Assembly (NCBI GenBank): GCA_033961575.1
Contig: CM066728.1
Coordinates: 112,319,852 to 112,383,851 of the forward strand
Length of the DNA: 64,000 nt
Source: Aselliscus stoliczkanus
Taxonomy: Eukaryota > Chordata > Mammalia > Chiroptera > Hipposideridae
Direction of reading: 5' to 3'
Under the pieces are notes generated by a model. It had not been told where the DNA came from. It saw nothing but the letters and a program-made list of their open reading frames with translations, and ran no database searches. Positions within the stretch are counted from its first letter, which is position 1, and the number at the start of each line of letters is the position of its first letter. Position numbers and translations under genes: made by a program. Positions 22,540 through 34,700 of this stretch are shown piece after piece.

Positions 22540-23640
22540 AGGGGCCAGAGGGAATAGCTATACCAGCTACACCAAGCTGACCAAATAGTACCCCAAAGGC
22601 TGCAAAACCAAACTGTCAGCAGAGCCACAGGCCACAAAGGGAGGCCAGGACCAGTGTGCTGCTCCCCAAATAGGATGGCTGCACGCTAAAACAGAAAACT
22701 TAAAATAGGACCCAGTGCCTCCCAGCATAATAAACAGATTATCTGGGGTAAAGTAGAAAATCACCTGTGATACCAAGAAACAAACAATCAAAGCTGGAGT
22801 GAAAAATACAATTAACTGATGACAACACTGAAATGATTCAGATGTCAGAATTATCTGACAAGGATTTTAAAGCAGCTGTCATAAAAATACAAAAATTCTT
22901 CAACAATCCTTTACAAATTGCCTTGAAACAAATTAAGGAAAATTGCAATAAAGAAATAGAAATTGTAAAAGAATAACTAAATGGAAGTATTAGAACTGAA
23001 AGGTCCAACCCATGAAACTGCCTGGATTGATTCAGTAGTAGATAGGACAGATGGGAAATAAACAGTGAACTTGAGAAACGATCAATAGAATTTACCCAAT
23101 TTGAACAACAGAAAGAAAATAGACGGGGGGAAAATACAGAGACCTCATGGACATGTGGGATAATAACAAAGGGTTCAGCATCCATATCATCGGAGTCTCA
23201 GAGGGAGGAGAAAGAAACTGTAACTATAAAAAGTCTTTGAAGAAATCATGGCTGAAAACATCCCAAATTTTTTGAAAAACACAAACCTCCACGTTCAACA
23301 AGATAAGCAAACCCCAAAAAGATAAATAGAAAAACAAACAAAACCTCATGAAGATACCACTATTCTGAAAAATAAAATCAAAGGAAAAATCATGAAGGCA
23401 ATCGAAGAGAGATAGCACGTCACATAGAGAGGCCAATGCCAGTTTGAACGACAGCAGAGTTTCCCACCTCAAACCCTGGCAGCCAGAAGGAACCGGCACA
23501 GTGTTTTCCCGGTGCTTGAAGGAAAAGAGTCCTGAACTATGGATTCTCTAAACAGTGAATCGATTTTTCAGGAATGAAGGGAAATAAAGACATTCACAGA
23601 GGAAGGAAATCTAAGAATTTGTCAGTAGCAAATTAATATT
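22540..23640 (+). pseudogene. Ancient L1 fragment covering ORF1, plus orientation
   Basis: Decayed L1 ORF1 sense strand: the segment gaagaaatcatggctgaaaacatccc at 23,238 corresponds to the ORF1p region before the RNA-binding domain, catgaaggcaatcgaagag follows, then cctggcagccagaagg, agtcctgaactatggattc, and ggaatgaagggaaataaagacattc toward the C-terminus. Frameshifts and stops interrupt it throughout. ORF1p is the L1 RNA-binding chaperone; this copy is dead. The upstream 22,550-22,830 reads as the 5' part of the same element with low certainty. Confidence 0.65.
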
Positions 23641-24579
23641 GTAAGGTTATCACTGGATCTCTTTCATTGTGATGATATTTAAAAGTAGGGTGTGTTTTCA
23701 TTTGTTATCCTGAAAAAGGTTTTGATTGCTTTTGTTGGAAATAAAGTAAATGATACCCATGTTCCCTTCAATAACCTATCGTTCTATGATTATTTAACAG
23801 CATTACCCTAGAGTCAGTCAGTACACTGAACGGGAACCGTGGGGCATGACACACCTTTTCTTCTCCCTGTATGTCTTGATACAGAATGAGCTAAGGCAAT
23901 GCAGCACACTTATGAAAACACGGGCATATGATCACTTATTATCTGGAGAATCTGAAAAGTGCCTGGAAATTCTTGGCATTTCCTAGAACTTTTCTTGCCA
24001 AAGCAAACATGTGTACTTTTCACAAACAGGTCCAACGCCATTCCAACATGTTTTATTATAATTAAAGGGGCTTCAAATTTGACAAAAATCTCCCTCTAAT
24101 CCAAAATGCAAATGCTCTCCTCCAGGGGGGAAAAAGCAATCTGCTAAAAACAGGACTCTAAATGAATGTCAATAAACACTTATGCTGAGCGTAAAAGAAA
24201 ATGTTTTCTCTTGAACTAAATCTTAGAAAAGTTAAGTAAACCTGAGGCATGAAATCAACTTCAAAATATGTATCTCCAGGGCAGGGACACTAAAAAAACA
24301 CCCAAAAAACAAAAAAACTATTTCTGATCAAAATGATGAGGAAAAAGTATTGCATGGCACGGGCAAAGGACCGAGGGTGTCTGGCCCAATGGCAGCCCTT
24401 CTTGTAGGGCCCCTGGAGGGTGTCTGGGGGGCCTGCTTCCCCTTCAACCCCCTCGCTCCAAATTCCTGGGCTGCAAAACAACTCCTCCCACATCAGGTTC
24501 AGAAATATCAGGGTGAGAAACATCCTTGCAGTTTCTCTTTGAAAGTGTAAGAAAACAACTTAGGGTGGGAGGAGGAATG
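23641..24579. other. Unassigned sequence with a possible noncoding element at 23.93-24.13 kb
   Basis: AT-rich single-copy sequence. 23,930-24,130 (cttgccaaagcaaacatg, tttattataattaaagggg, caaaatgcaaatgctctcc) has the enhancer-like texture seen elsewhere in the window. No gene recognised. Confidence 0.3.
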
Positions 24580-25000
24580 AAACATGGAAATCAGGCATCA
24601 ACGTGCAGACGGGGCTGGCCCATTTTATGACAGATACTTCAAATATTTATCATAAGCAAATGCACCCTTTGGCGTCTCCTTAAATCTCATTGCTAATCCC
24701 TGAACTTGCCAAAGTGAGTCCAGAGCAGCACAAATTGAGAGTTCATGTGCTTCATGCATGACTCTGCTCTAAATATTTGATAAAATGTATTTGGCACCTA
24801 TCAGAGTCAAACGTGCAGTTCTGATACGGAGCTTTAAGAACTATTTGTGATCATGATTTTTAAAAAGAGAACCATTAAATGTGGAAAAACAGTTGCCTGC
24901 CTATGGGGAGTCTTATGTTTTCTTAGTATCCAGATATGAAAGGTTTTACAGACAACAGACTATTCAGCTTTTAAGGGGCTGAACCTTTTCTCAAATGAGG
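24580..25000. other. Candidate conserved noncoding block
   Basis: Clean non-repetitive sequence with ccattttatgacag, atatttatcataagcaaatgc, ctaaatatttgataaaatg, and gagctttaagaactatttgtgatcatg. Motif mix fits an enhancer. Conservation not testable here. Confidence 0.3.
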
Positions 25001-25666
25001 TTTCTGGTCATTGTTTTTAAATATTTGCCACTGCCTGTGGCGGGATTTTCTTTCTAGGCCCAGGAGTTTAGGCAATTGCCCTGTGTTCATCTCAGGGCCT
25101 GAGTCCCCAGGGCATGAAACTAGGTGTTCTGTCCTGGGCTCACTGGCTTCGGTGGAAAACAAAAAAGTAAGCAAACAAACACATATAAATGGAGATTTGG
25201 TGATGATAAACCACTCAAGTTTCTCCCATTACGTTATAGGGGCCACATTTCAGAAGCTGACTTTGAGAGAATGTTTGTAATTATCATGATGTCACAGTGT
25301 CAGGCATAAAAATCTGAAAGCGTTCCAAGCCCCCTCCTAAGGGGGGTCTGTGCAGGGTTTTTGTCCCCCTTCTCGGACTGGAGGATGGGGCCCTACACGA
25401 GAAAGGACAGGTGAAAGCACAGGATTGTTCTGGGAGACAGGGTGGGGCGGCCCCCTGCAGAGCACAGTGGGGGGGGGGAAGCTTCCAGAAGGATAAAGGA
25501 GTGAGAGCACTGTGGCTGGGCGGCTGCGACCCTGAGCAGAGAAGGGCATGGAGACATGTTTGGTTGAGAGTCATGTGATATAAATTTTGCCTCGGCCACT
25601 AACTGAGAGAATTTCAGCAGTGTTTCATTTGTATTCAACAGGATCTGCATTGCTTTTACAGGCTCT
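25001..25666. other. Unassigned single-copy sequence
   Basis: No gene or repeat recognised. A G-run at 25,470-25,478 is noted. Confidence 0.4.
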
Positions 25667-26233
25667 CTGGGGTGTGTGCATGTGTGTGTGTGTGTGCATG
25701 TGTGTCTGAGTGCATGTGTGTCTGAGTGCATGTGTGTGCATGTGCGTGTGTGCATGTATGTCTGAGTGCATGTGTGTCTGAGTGCATGTGTGTGCATGTG
25801 TGCATGTGTGTGCATGTGTGCCAGTGCATGTGTGTCTGAGTGCATGTGTGTGCATGTGTGTGCATGTGTGTCTGAGTGCATGTGTGTCTGAGTGCATGTG
25901 TCTGCATTGTCTGCATGTGTGTGCATGTGTGCCAGTGCATGTGTGTCTGAGTGCATGTGTGTGCATGTGTGTGCATGTGTGTCTGAGTGCATGTGTGTCT
26001 GAGTGCATGTGTGTGCATGTGTCTGCATGTGTGTGTATGTGTGTCCATGCATGTGTGTCTGCATGCATGTGTGTGCATGTGTGTGCACATGTGTGTCTGA
26101 GTGCATGCATGTCTGAGTGCATTGTGTGCATGTGTGTGTGCGTGTGTGTATCTGAGGGTTCGTATTGAGTGTGCATATCTGTGCACATGTAAGTGTATAT
26201 ATATGTGTATGTGTATGAGTGTGCATGTATGTG
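25667..26233 (+). repeat. TGTGCA-rich minisatellite with 111-bp higher-order unit
   Basis: Built from TGTGTGCA and TGTGTCTGAGTGCA subunits. The marker ccagtgcatg occurs at 25,821 and 25,932, and the 111 nt between marks one higher-order unit, almost identical to the next over its first 85-90 nt. The three minus-strand frames of 176-302 codons (Thr-His-Met-His repeats) and the 128-codon plus frame exist only because the subunits lack stops. Confidence 0.95.
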
Positions 26234-26329
26234 TCTAATGAAGGCCTTAGGTGGAAGATGGAGCCATGGTCTCTCTGCAGGTCCATGTCTTCTTTGATCA
26301 TGTTCCAGGAGCCAAGTTCTCTGGTTACA

Positions 26330-26480
26330 ACTTTATGTAAGTTACTAATTCTTCCCCACAGCAGCCACAGGAAGCAGTTGTTAATTCCATATTTTAAATA
26401 TAAGGGCGCCGAGTCTGAAGGACTTCAAGTAATTTTCCTTGATCATCAAATACAACAGAAAGACCTTTGTCTTTCTTACT
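26330..26480 (-). repeat. MIR-like fragment
   Basis: Order ttactaattcttccccacagcagcc, agttgttaattccatattttaaatat, gacttcaagtaattttcc matches minus-strand MIR. Diverged. Confidence 0.45.
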
Positions 26481-27689
26481 CCAAAATTTATATTCTTAAA
26501 AATCAGCTACAGAGCAGGAAACTTCTCCCAGCAAAATCCAGTTTGGGGCTAAAATCCTGGAAACTGGGTTTGTAAAGGACGTCAGTTTCCCCCATTCACT
26601 GGATTTGCACGACATTTTACTGCTGCCAGTGAACCAACCAAAAGCTGTGTAGTGGGGCCTAGAGGGACCTTCGGGCCTTGGTGGGTATAAGGGATGTGAC
26701 CTGCCGTCACTGGCCGGAAGCCCTGGACACAACCCCGAGCTTCTCGTCACGCCTCCGTGGGCTCAGACAGCAGAAGACGCCTTGAGGGAAAAGGGACATT
26801 AAACATTGTTAAGATGATAGGCGGAAAAAAATATAAACATGCCTGTTATTTTTCTGATATTTAGGGAAATCTAGGCTTTTTATAATAGAGAGGAAGAAAA
26901 ATTTTGATGAACCCAATGAAGATTTTACCTGATTGTCAGCATGCTTGCTGCACAACCGCAAAGGACACATGGGCGTTTGGGAAGTAAAGGAGAGGAGGCG
27001 TGTGTTCCCAGCAGCCGTTCCCTCAAGGAGTCAGGAATAGTGCTTCTCTCAATCTTACGGCATCATCACTGTGTCGGGGGAAGAGCTGGACAAGTCCTGG
27101 ACGTGTGCTGCTCACTGACCACATGAGGGGACGGCCAAGCTGCGGCTCTCAGTGACCGAGCAGAGCGTGGTGGCTCTCTAGGATGTGGTGGGACACTTTG
27201 CAGCACAGACAGTAAAAGCTCGGAGACCCTGGCAGCAACGGGGGCAGCAGGCAGCAGAGCCTGGGTTCAGAAGCTCCAGACGGTGGGGAGCAGCTGATGG
27301 ACTGACCACGATGGTTTTCTCACGGGGAGAGCACCGACTAAATCCTGTCTGTTCCCAGCGCCGGGCCCTGTGGCAAGTCCTTCAGCCCTGTGCGCTCCTG
27401 TGTCCCCCGCGTGGAACAGGAGGGGCAGCAACTTCGTCGTGGGAGGCAGCGCAGATCGGACACGGCCTACACTGGTCCCGCTTGGTGGACAGAGGAGGCA
27501 CCTTGCCCTCCGCACTCAGTGGAATGGAGCCACCTCTCCGTTCCCATGGGCCCTGCACCTGGTCCACACCCACAGGGGCCCCGCTGGCTGTGGAACCCCC
27601 TCCTTCTGGTAGACACATTGTGACTTCATTGCGTAGGCTTAACTCCAAATTCAGGTGGCACACTGAGCCTAAGACACGCTGTTGTCCAG
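26481..27689. other. Unassigned sequence, GC-rich to the right
   Basis: No gene recognised. The 200-codon plus frame at 27,185-27,787 lies in GC-rich DNA and overlaps several minus-strand frames of similar openness, the pattern expected from composition. Confidence 0.4.
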
Positions 27690-27830
27690 GCACCATGCTA
27701 AGCGGCCCCCGTGCCCTTCACCCTCACAAGCACCCCAAGAACACAGTTGTTATCCAGTTGGGGAGACAAGATGTGCTTAGTCTCTGATCTCACAGTAAAA
27801 AGTGAATTAAAGCCCAGACTGCCCGACTTC
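27690..27830 (-). repeat. MIR-like fragment
   Basis: ccaggcaccatgctaagcgg, ccttcaccctcacaagcacc, gttgttatccagttggg, ctgatctcacagtaaaaag match the minus-strand MIR order. Confidence 0.5.
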
Positions 27831-28393
27831 CCCACCCCCACTTGTAATTAACTCCAGGCCAGGCCTTTCTGGGGCAGCGGTGCCCATGGGGGGCCTGGCA
27901 GCAGGTGCTCTGTGACCCCCACAGCCAGGGCCAGACATCTGGCCCCAGCACCCCACAGTCTCCCAAGCATCTCATTTTTCACTCTAATTAATGTTTCCTT
28001 TTTACTTACACGCATGCATGTATCTTCTTGTTTCCATGAAAGACTTGAGGGAGTTTACAGAAACTAAGAGAAAGTCAAACAGCACAAGAAATGTAAGTAA
28101 AACTGGGGTCAGCCCACTAACATCCTTTCCCTCCAAGCCACGGAGGGACTGCCGGAGCTGAGGGTGTCCTGCCGAGGGCCCGAGCCTGGCGCTGCTCGAC
28201 ACGAAGCCGGACGTGTCCACTGGCTCTGCTCAGTGGACACCCTGCCCCACAGCGCAGGCTCACCTCGCAAAGAAGCCATGTGTTTCAGCCACGAGTCTGT
28301 CATTTGTTTAAAGCTCCTCATGTATAGAAAATCCACGTTTTCTGCAGCTTAATTCTTATTTCTGTCATAGAAACGCATGTTGAATTATGGCCA
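27831..28393. other. Unassigned single-copy sequence
   Basis: GC-moderate text; nothing recognised. Confidence 0.4.
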
Positions 28394-28736
28394 CTGTGTT
28401 AGATAGGGTTCTCCAGAGACGCAGAATCAGGGAATAGACAATAGATAGATAGATACATAGATCGATAGATCGATAGATCGATAGATAGATAGATAATAGA
28501 TAGATAGGTGATAGATGATAGATAACAGATACATAGATAAGAGATCAATAATAGATCCATAGATAACTAGATAGTTGGGTAGATAATTAGATTGATAGAT
28601 AAATTGATATATGATTTATTGATAGATGAGAGGTAATTAGACAGAATGATGATAAATAATTAGATAAATAGATAGGTGATTGACAGATTGATAATAGATA
28701 TACTAGGTAGATAGGTAAATAGATGATTAGATAGAT

Positions 28737-28786
<50 letters not shown>

Positions 28787-29214
28787 ATAGGTAGTTGAAT
28801 AGGTAGATAGATAATAGATAGGTAGATAGGTAAACAAGATAGGTAGCTAGGTAGACGTACTCTAAGGAATTGGCTCAGAGGCTGACGGAGGCTGAAAGCC
28901 CTGAGACCTGCCATCTGCAGACAGCAGGCCCCGGAGAGCGGGGCTGGAGTTCCAGTCTTGTCCGAGGCCTGAGAACCAGGAGAACCGATGGTGAGCGCAG
29001 GAGGCGATGCCCAGCTCAGGCCCAGGCAGGGACGATCCGCTGCTTCTCTGCCTTCTGCTCTCCGCGGGCCCGACCCTGGTGCCTCACTCTGCCACCGACT
29101 GAAATGCTAGTTTCTTCCAGAAACGCCCACGCGGACACACCCAGAACAGTGTTTAGCCAGATGTCTGGGTGCGCCAGATCCAGTCAGGTTGACACACGAG
29201 ATGAACTCTGACAG
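28394..29214 (-). repeat. Ancient interspersed repeat R, copy 3, with internal GATA expansion
   Basis: Nearly complete copy read on the minus strand. One end gives tgttagatagggttctccagag (28,395), then an expanded GATA array, then aaggaattggctcagagg (28,864), cctgagaaccaggagaacc, cgcccacgcggacacacccagaac, gtttagccagatgtctggg, and ggttgacacacgagatgaac at the other end. The order identifies the same family as the 5.4-kb and 7.0-kb copies. Confidence 0.65.
28437..28858 (+). repeat. (GATA)n array inside repeat R copy 3
   Basis: About 420 nt of interrupted GATA/TAGA units with GATC, GATT and GGTA variants; the cleanest run is about 28,736-28,784. It sits between ...gttctccagag... and ...ggaattggctc..., the position of the short TA-rich segment in the ancestral repeat. 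Confidence 0.95.
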
Positions 29215-30839
29215 CCGCTGTCATGGTGCACCTGTCACACGGGACCCGGGGCGCTGACTGCTCTCGCCGTCCGAGTCGCTCCCCGAGCACAGCGCGACGG
29301 TGTCCACGAGGCCCATTCAAACATGGCAGCTCTTCAAGAGGGAGACCGAGCAGCCAAAGGTGCAGCATGCTTCTGATTAGGCAGAAAGCCAAGTGTTCTT
29401 AAAAAACGAGGGACTCCAAGGACGTGAAGGGTAGTTTCAGGGGAAAGCAGGAAGATTTGCTGCTTCCCCGGCCTGGTGGGGAGGGCCGGCCGCACAGCCC
29501 CAGCCTACATACATCTCCAGGGAGGGCCCTCATGTGCCCCACGGCGAGCTGTGCCTGCAGCACAGGGACGGCCCCAAGGCCTCCAGTCACCCACGAGTCA
29601 CCCTGCAGCCAGCCCACAGACACTGCCGGCCCCTCACTCATTGCCCCCAGGCAGGCATCAGGGTGAGTCCCCCACACGTCACAGTGGCACTGGGTGGCTT
29701 GGTTTGTTCACCAGTGTAACTCCACCTTGGTACAAATGTCCTTTGTATGTTTTCAGGGACTCTCAGTGGTCCTGGTACAAGTGATTGACATAAATACCAT
29801 GTAGAAGCATCACTTTGGCTCCCCTCCTGGAAAGGCAAATTCTTCAGTGATCTTGACATTTAGAAAGCCGTGACTGGATTGTCATGCGGGAGCAGCCAGA
29901 CACCAGGACTTACTCATCCCCTTACATTGGCCTGTGTAGATCTCCTCTTGGTCCCTGGAAAATTATCATTATTATGTGTGTCAAGTTTTACCTGACAACA
30001 TCTCCGTACGGAGGCAGTTTAGCAAAACGCTAATGTACCAATCGGGGATTTTCCTCCCCAGAATGACCTGGTTTGCTTCCCACAGGCTCTCTAGCCCTCA
30101 TGTGGATGAGTACATGCCCTTTCCAGCCTGAGTGGACACAGTGGGCACCTCCAGCCCAGGAGCCCATCAGAGGCGGCCAGTGGTACCAGGAAGGTGGGCG
30201 GACTGAGTCTGATTCAGAAGACTTAACTTTGCCAAAAAGGAAAACAGGCAAGTCAGAACCAGGACACGGTCACCCCGAACACTGGCTTGCCTCACAGAAA
30301 CAGCAAGTTGAAGCCATGGGCAGGACCCGACCAGGCAAACGCTGCTCTGACATCGCTAGGAGTTTCAGGACAAAACGTATCGTGTGTTTTACCATAAAGC
30401 ATAGCACCGGGAGGGAGGAAGGTACTCCAAGTTTTCAAAAGTCTGTCACTAAATGCCACTTCCTGGGGAGGGTGGCGCTGGTGATCTTACCTTCCTCTCG
30501 TGTGCAACCGGCTGAAAGCTGTTGGGTGTGCAATAAGTGTGAGTGTGTGTGTTTGGGGGGGTGTGTCCCATTGCTGAAGTTACCAAAATGTGGAAAGAAA
30601 ATAGTGTTACAAGCAAATTATTTTATCCTGTATTTAAAAGTGCACTGTTTTAAACACCCACCTGCCAAATTTAAAAATTTCAAATCTTGTATTTAAGAGA
30701 TCACATTTCCAAAACGGGATATTGGCCACTCCCCCATTGTTTGTCCTTATTCTTGGGGGAGACACAGTGGCCGTAACTTCTCAGGCCCCCACACACAACT
30801 CACCTGCTGCATTGTTCTTTTATGATGACACTTTGTGGG
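29215..30839. other. Unassigned single-copy sequence
   Basis: GC-rich at the left, mixed to the right, with a short TG/G-rich run near 30,540-30,570. The 207-codon plus frame at 30,073-30,696 resembles nothing I know and about one such frame is expected by chance in a window this long. Confidence 0.4.
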
Positions 30840-32240
30840 GTTGACATAATCGGAAAAGCATAATTCAATTTTTTTTAATTAGCCATTTATTACAGCATGG
30901 GCCAGACACAAACATTTCCATGAATCATACACACAAATAATGAAAACTGAAAATAAAATGGCTTTTCCCTATCAGCAGGGTAATAGCTTAATTGTATACA
31001 GTTATTCTTACATTAAAAGCTGCATACCTGGCAAGCTTTATCGGGTAACGGGGACTTTTAAATGTGCCAGTGTTTCTACACAAGTAACGTGGGTCAATTG
31101 CAAAAGGGATAACCATAATGATTAAATCATTAAAATTTTGTCTACGCTTCACAGAGCATAGAGAAAATTAACTTCCCACCAACCTCATTTTTCTGCTGAA
31201 CATGAAATAATGATTTTATGCCAGTATAATTACAAAGCTAACATCTGATAGAGTCAGCATCCAGCGGGATTATCGCAGGCACGAGTATTAGACCTCATTA
31301 CCAGCTTGACTGCAAAATTATTACATCTTGTAATTGGAGGGTGAGATTTATATACAGATTGGCCGGGTTTCTGTAAGATTGTAATTACAAGCTTCGTTGG
31401 TTTGCTACTTATCGCACGGTGCAGGAGGAGGCAAAAACAAGCAGAGGAAAGGCCATTTCATTAAGCTGTAACCCTATCAAGGGAAAAGCACTGGAACGTC
31501 CTGTATTTATTAGGCCAAACAGAGCTGTTTGCAGAGGGGGAGACCATTTATTACCGCCTGACAAATGGGATTTCATTTATTTAACCTCGGCGATCTATTT
31601 CAGTAAAATGTACAAACGAGCCATCCATTTTATGATTCCGGAGTCAACGCTCAATTATCTAAAGGCTAACTGAGTGTTAAAGTGGCCATCTGCTAGGATG
31701 AATTCATTGATTTAATTTGCTTCATGTTGCTGAATGACTCCGGTCGGCAGGGAGGAGGGCTGAGCCGTATGAGTGATGGGGGCGGGGGGCTGGTGCCACC
31801 CCCGAGTGTGTGTGTGTGTGTGTGCGCGCGCGCGCACGTGTGTGTGTGTGTGTGTGTGTGAGTGCGCACGCGCGGACGCCTCTGCTTAATCCTTCACACA
31901 ATAGAAGAATGCGATCAATAGCAGCTTAAATTTTATGAGACAAGGAGTTAAGTCGTTTTGTCCCAGCCTGAACACCTCTGTCCTCCCAGAACAAGCGCTC
32001 TCTGTGGCGGAATTAATATTGACAGGCTGGCTTCTTTGTGGCTAATTTGGAGAGCGCCCCGGCCAATTGCCGGGCAGCAGTAATAGAGCTGTTATTAGGA
32101 TTCATTATGAAAGCAGCAGGCGGTGCCCAGGCCAGGCCCGGGAGGGGACACACTCCCTGCCCCGGGTTGGCATCAGTTGCACCTCAACTTTTATTTTGCA
32201 AAAGTCAATAAATAAGTAGCTGTTTCTTTGTGAGGTGGTG
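30840..32240. promoter_or_regulatory. Candidate conserved noncoding cluster, strongest in the window
   Basis: About 1.4 kb of intact, non-repetitive sequence, split by a TG/CG run. Dense TAAT/ATTA cores: ttttttaattagccatttatt (30,870), gggtaatagcttaattg, gaaataatgattttatg (31,203), cagtataattacaaagc, cctcattaccagcttg, cttgtaattggagggtg (31,328), gattgtaattacaagc (31,376; near-palindrome) and, past the run, cggaattaatattgacagg (32,007), cgccccggccaattgcc, gtaatagagctgttattagg. The TAAT family fits homeodomain sites and the palindrome fits a dimer. No coding frame supports an exon. It reads like an enhancer cluster near a developmental regulator; that is inference. Confidence 0.4.
31806..31874. 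repeat. Alternating TG/CG run with Z-DNA potential
   Basis: Strict purine-pyrimidine alternation for 55 nt at 31,806-31,860, including a (CG)6-type core flanked by TG arms, then a second gtgcgcacgcgcg stretch at 31,862-31,874. Such sequence readily adopts Z-DNA when negatively supercoiled. It sits between two parts of the noncoding cluster. Confidence 0.9.
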
Positions 32241-34114
32241 TTAAGTGTCGTTGATGCTCATCACTAGGAGAGAAGGTGGAGGGCAGATGGGGGAGGCAGG
32301 AGGCCAGGCGTCCCCCTGCAGCCCCTGCTGGTCTCTCAGGAGCCCCGTCATCAGGACAGGCGGGTGGCCGACCCCCTACTGGCTCAGTGCATGAGGGCTC
32401 ATGCCAGCCACCTCCGGCACCCTCCCTGCAACACCCAGCAGCCGCTCAGGCTGTGCTGAATGGCAAGACCGCCTCTGACAGCCATGGGCGTCACAGGGGT
32501 CGCCTCCAGAGGGGGCTATGTCCTGAGGGGCTCCACCCAAGGTCCCCAGGGGTGGGCAGTGTCCTCGTGAGAGATGTTTAGGGTGGAGGAGAGGCCCCTT
32601 GGAGCTCAGTGACACACGGTTCCAGAATGTTCTTCTCCACAGGAGGCTGCCTCCACCCACTGCTAGGCACGCAGTGGCCTGGCATCCTTCAGGTATGCCT
32701 TTCGCTGTGGGACTGGCCCCACCCCCAGCTCCCAAAGGGGAGGCACTGAAAGGCCTTTGCTCAGGAACAAGGCTGCACTGACAGGGCCACAGCCCCAGGT
32801 CCCTGAGGGCCACAGGGTCCGTTCATTCTGCTACACGTGGCCCATGTGCAGGGACATGTGTGTCACGGTGCCCGCTCTGACTCTCTCCTGTCGTGGTCAT
32901 GTTCCTCCTCTGTCACCCAGGCTGCGCTAAGCATCTGCTTGGGCTGCCCACTCCCACACGCACTTCCCTGCCCACCTCTTCCACACTCACACCCACACCC
33001 TCTCCTCCAAGCCCTTGATCCCAAATCGGCCAAATGATCCCATTGGATACCTGCTTCTGTGTCTGTAAGGAGAACATGACCCACTTGGTCTGCTAGAGCT
33101 CAACTGTCCCACTGCGCAAATGTGATCATCATACCCACATGTTGATGGACGGGGCTAGCCAAACACAAGCATTGCTCCAGCAAAGCCTTGCTGCAGGCCT
33201 CCGTGTAGGGTGTCCACTGGGAATGCCAGACGGAGCATCACAGGACTAACTGCTGAGGGTGAGGCTGTCCCGAGAGGACCTTGGCGGAGAGGCCTGCAGG
33301 GCCCTTGCCGGCTCTTCCCCCCCGGGCCCATCACCCACTCTGTCCACTTAAGGCATGACCACCTATTGCTGTGCTTCTTGGTGGTGGATTAGCAATAGCT
33401 GTAGCCCACTGACCCAAGGGGCACAGGTCTGACAGTTACCTCTGCCAAGAGTCCCCTGCAAGTAAGGAACCTAGATGACAGTCGGAGAGCCGGTCCACCT
33501 GGAATCAACATCCAGAAAAGAGTGACGAGACACCCACCTCCTCCGTGGTTGCTGGAACTTCCTGTGCTGCTCCAACTGTCTTAATGTGACTCTGGCTGCT
33601 CGGTGTTACCCAAGCATTTTATCAGTGATGCGGAGGCTGGCGGTGGGCACACAGGGCTTTGTCACATCAGACGAAGACAACAGACGTGGAGCATTCAGGC
33701 TGGGGACGCCAAGGGCTCTCAGAGATGGAGTCTGCTGAAGGTGGGCATACCTGGGGTTGCATTGAGCCTAGAGTCTGCTCTCGTCAGGACAGCAGTGATG
33801 GAAACAAAACAGGTCCATTCAGAGTCCACGGTGGAGATGGCGCCGTCGGGGGCTGCAGCTCACGGGCATCAGGTCGCTCTGTGCTGCGCGTGTAGCTCAA
33901 CAGGGAGAGACATGCAACTGCATTTTTAGCAGGGACTCCGAGGGCCGCATGTCCAGGTGACAGGCCTGTCCAGTACCCCCCCGGGAAAGCCTCCCGTGCC
34001 AGGCCAGGCGTTCTCGGGCCTCCACAGGCCATGGCTCTCCTGTCGTGCTGCCTGAGACCCAACAGCGGCCATTTTCTCCATTCCAGGGCCAAGTTGGTTC
34101 TTATTTCTTCTTGA
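32241..34114. other. GC-rich unassigned stretch
   Basis: No repeat family, RNA or convincing exon recognised. Long overlapping frames on both strands (e.g. 145 codons at 32,376-32,813 minus) are expected from the GC content. Confidence 0.4.
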
Positions 34115-34700
34115 AACAAATTGGAACCAGTATTATACTCTATTTATACTATATATCAGCATCTCTAGTCAATATAATTCCACCACAGTGACAACCTGTC
34201 ATCATTAAGAACTGCTTACACTGGAAACTTTGAAAACTGTTAATGACCTGGCCAACTTATAAATTGAAATTTACTTACTTTCCACAGTTAAACAATTGTT
34301 GACTTCTGTTAGAATCCACAGAGTGAAGATGAACAATTGGCCTTTCATTCAGTTTTGAATACAAATGAGTGAGCTTGACAAATCAAATATTCCTCCCTTG
34401 ACCCTGAATTATCCTACTGACTTTTGTATCTGCAGTTATTGTAAGGGAGTCCGTCTGGCCTCCTTATTCGGGGCAGGCTGCTTCAGGCCATATGCATTCA
34501 CAGAAATCTATGTGATTTGACCACTTGCACAATCTAAATGGCTCCCATAAACCATCAGAGCAGGAAACTGACCTAGTTGATCTTGGAAATGGCCCAAATA
34601 TCCAGATGAATTGCTGTTGGATCATTTCAGCTCTGAAGACAGTTGCCTAAGAAGGCCCAACAAACAAATACAAAATAAAACCAAAAACAATGGTGTCAGT
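34115..34700. other. Candidate conserved noncoding block
   Basis: AT-rich, non-repetitive block with ttaaacaattgttgac (34,288; SOX-like palindrome), tgaacaattggcc (34,330), tgaattatcctactg, catatgcattcacag and caaatatccagatg. Motifs fit neural or developmental enhancers; conservation untested. Confidence 0.3.

Noticed and set aside
25393..26301. 302-codon minus-strand open frame (and 187- and 176-codon neighbours)
   Set aside because: Made of Thr-His-Met-His repeats from the TGTGCA minisatellite; all three frames are open because the subunit has no stop codon.
27185..27787. 200-codon plus-strand frame as a possible exon
   Set aside because: GC-rich region with equally open frames on the opposite strand; its right end overlaps a MIR-like fragment.
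30073..30696. 207-codon plus-strand frame as a possible gene
   Set aside because: No recognisable domain, and no promoter or splice context. By rough count of stops per frame, a frame this long is not surprising in 64 kb.
31806..31874. A CpG island promoter
   Set aside because: The CpGs come from a short alternating TG/CG run, not from a broad CpG-rich region.
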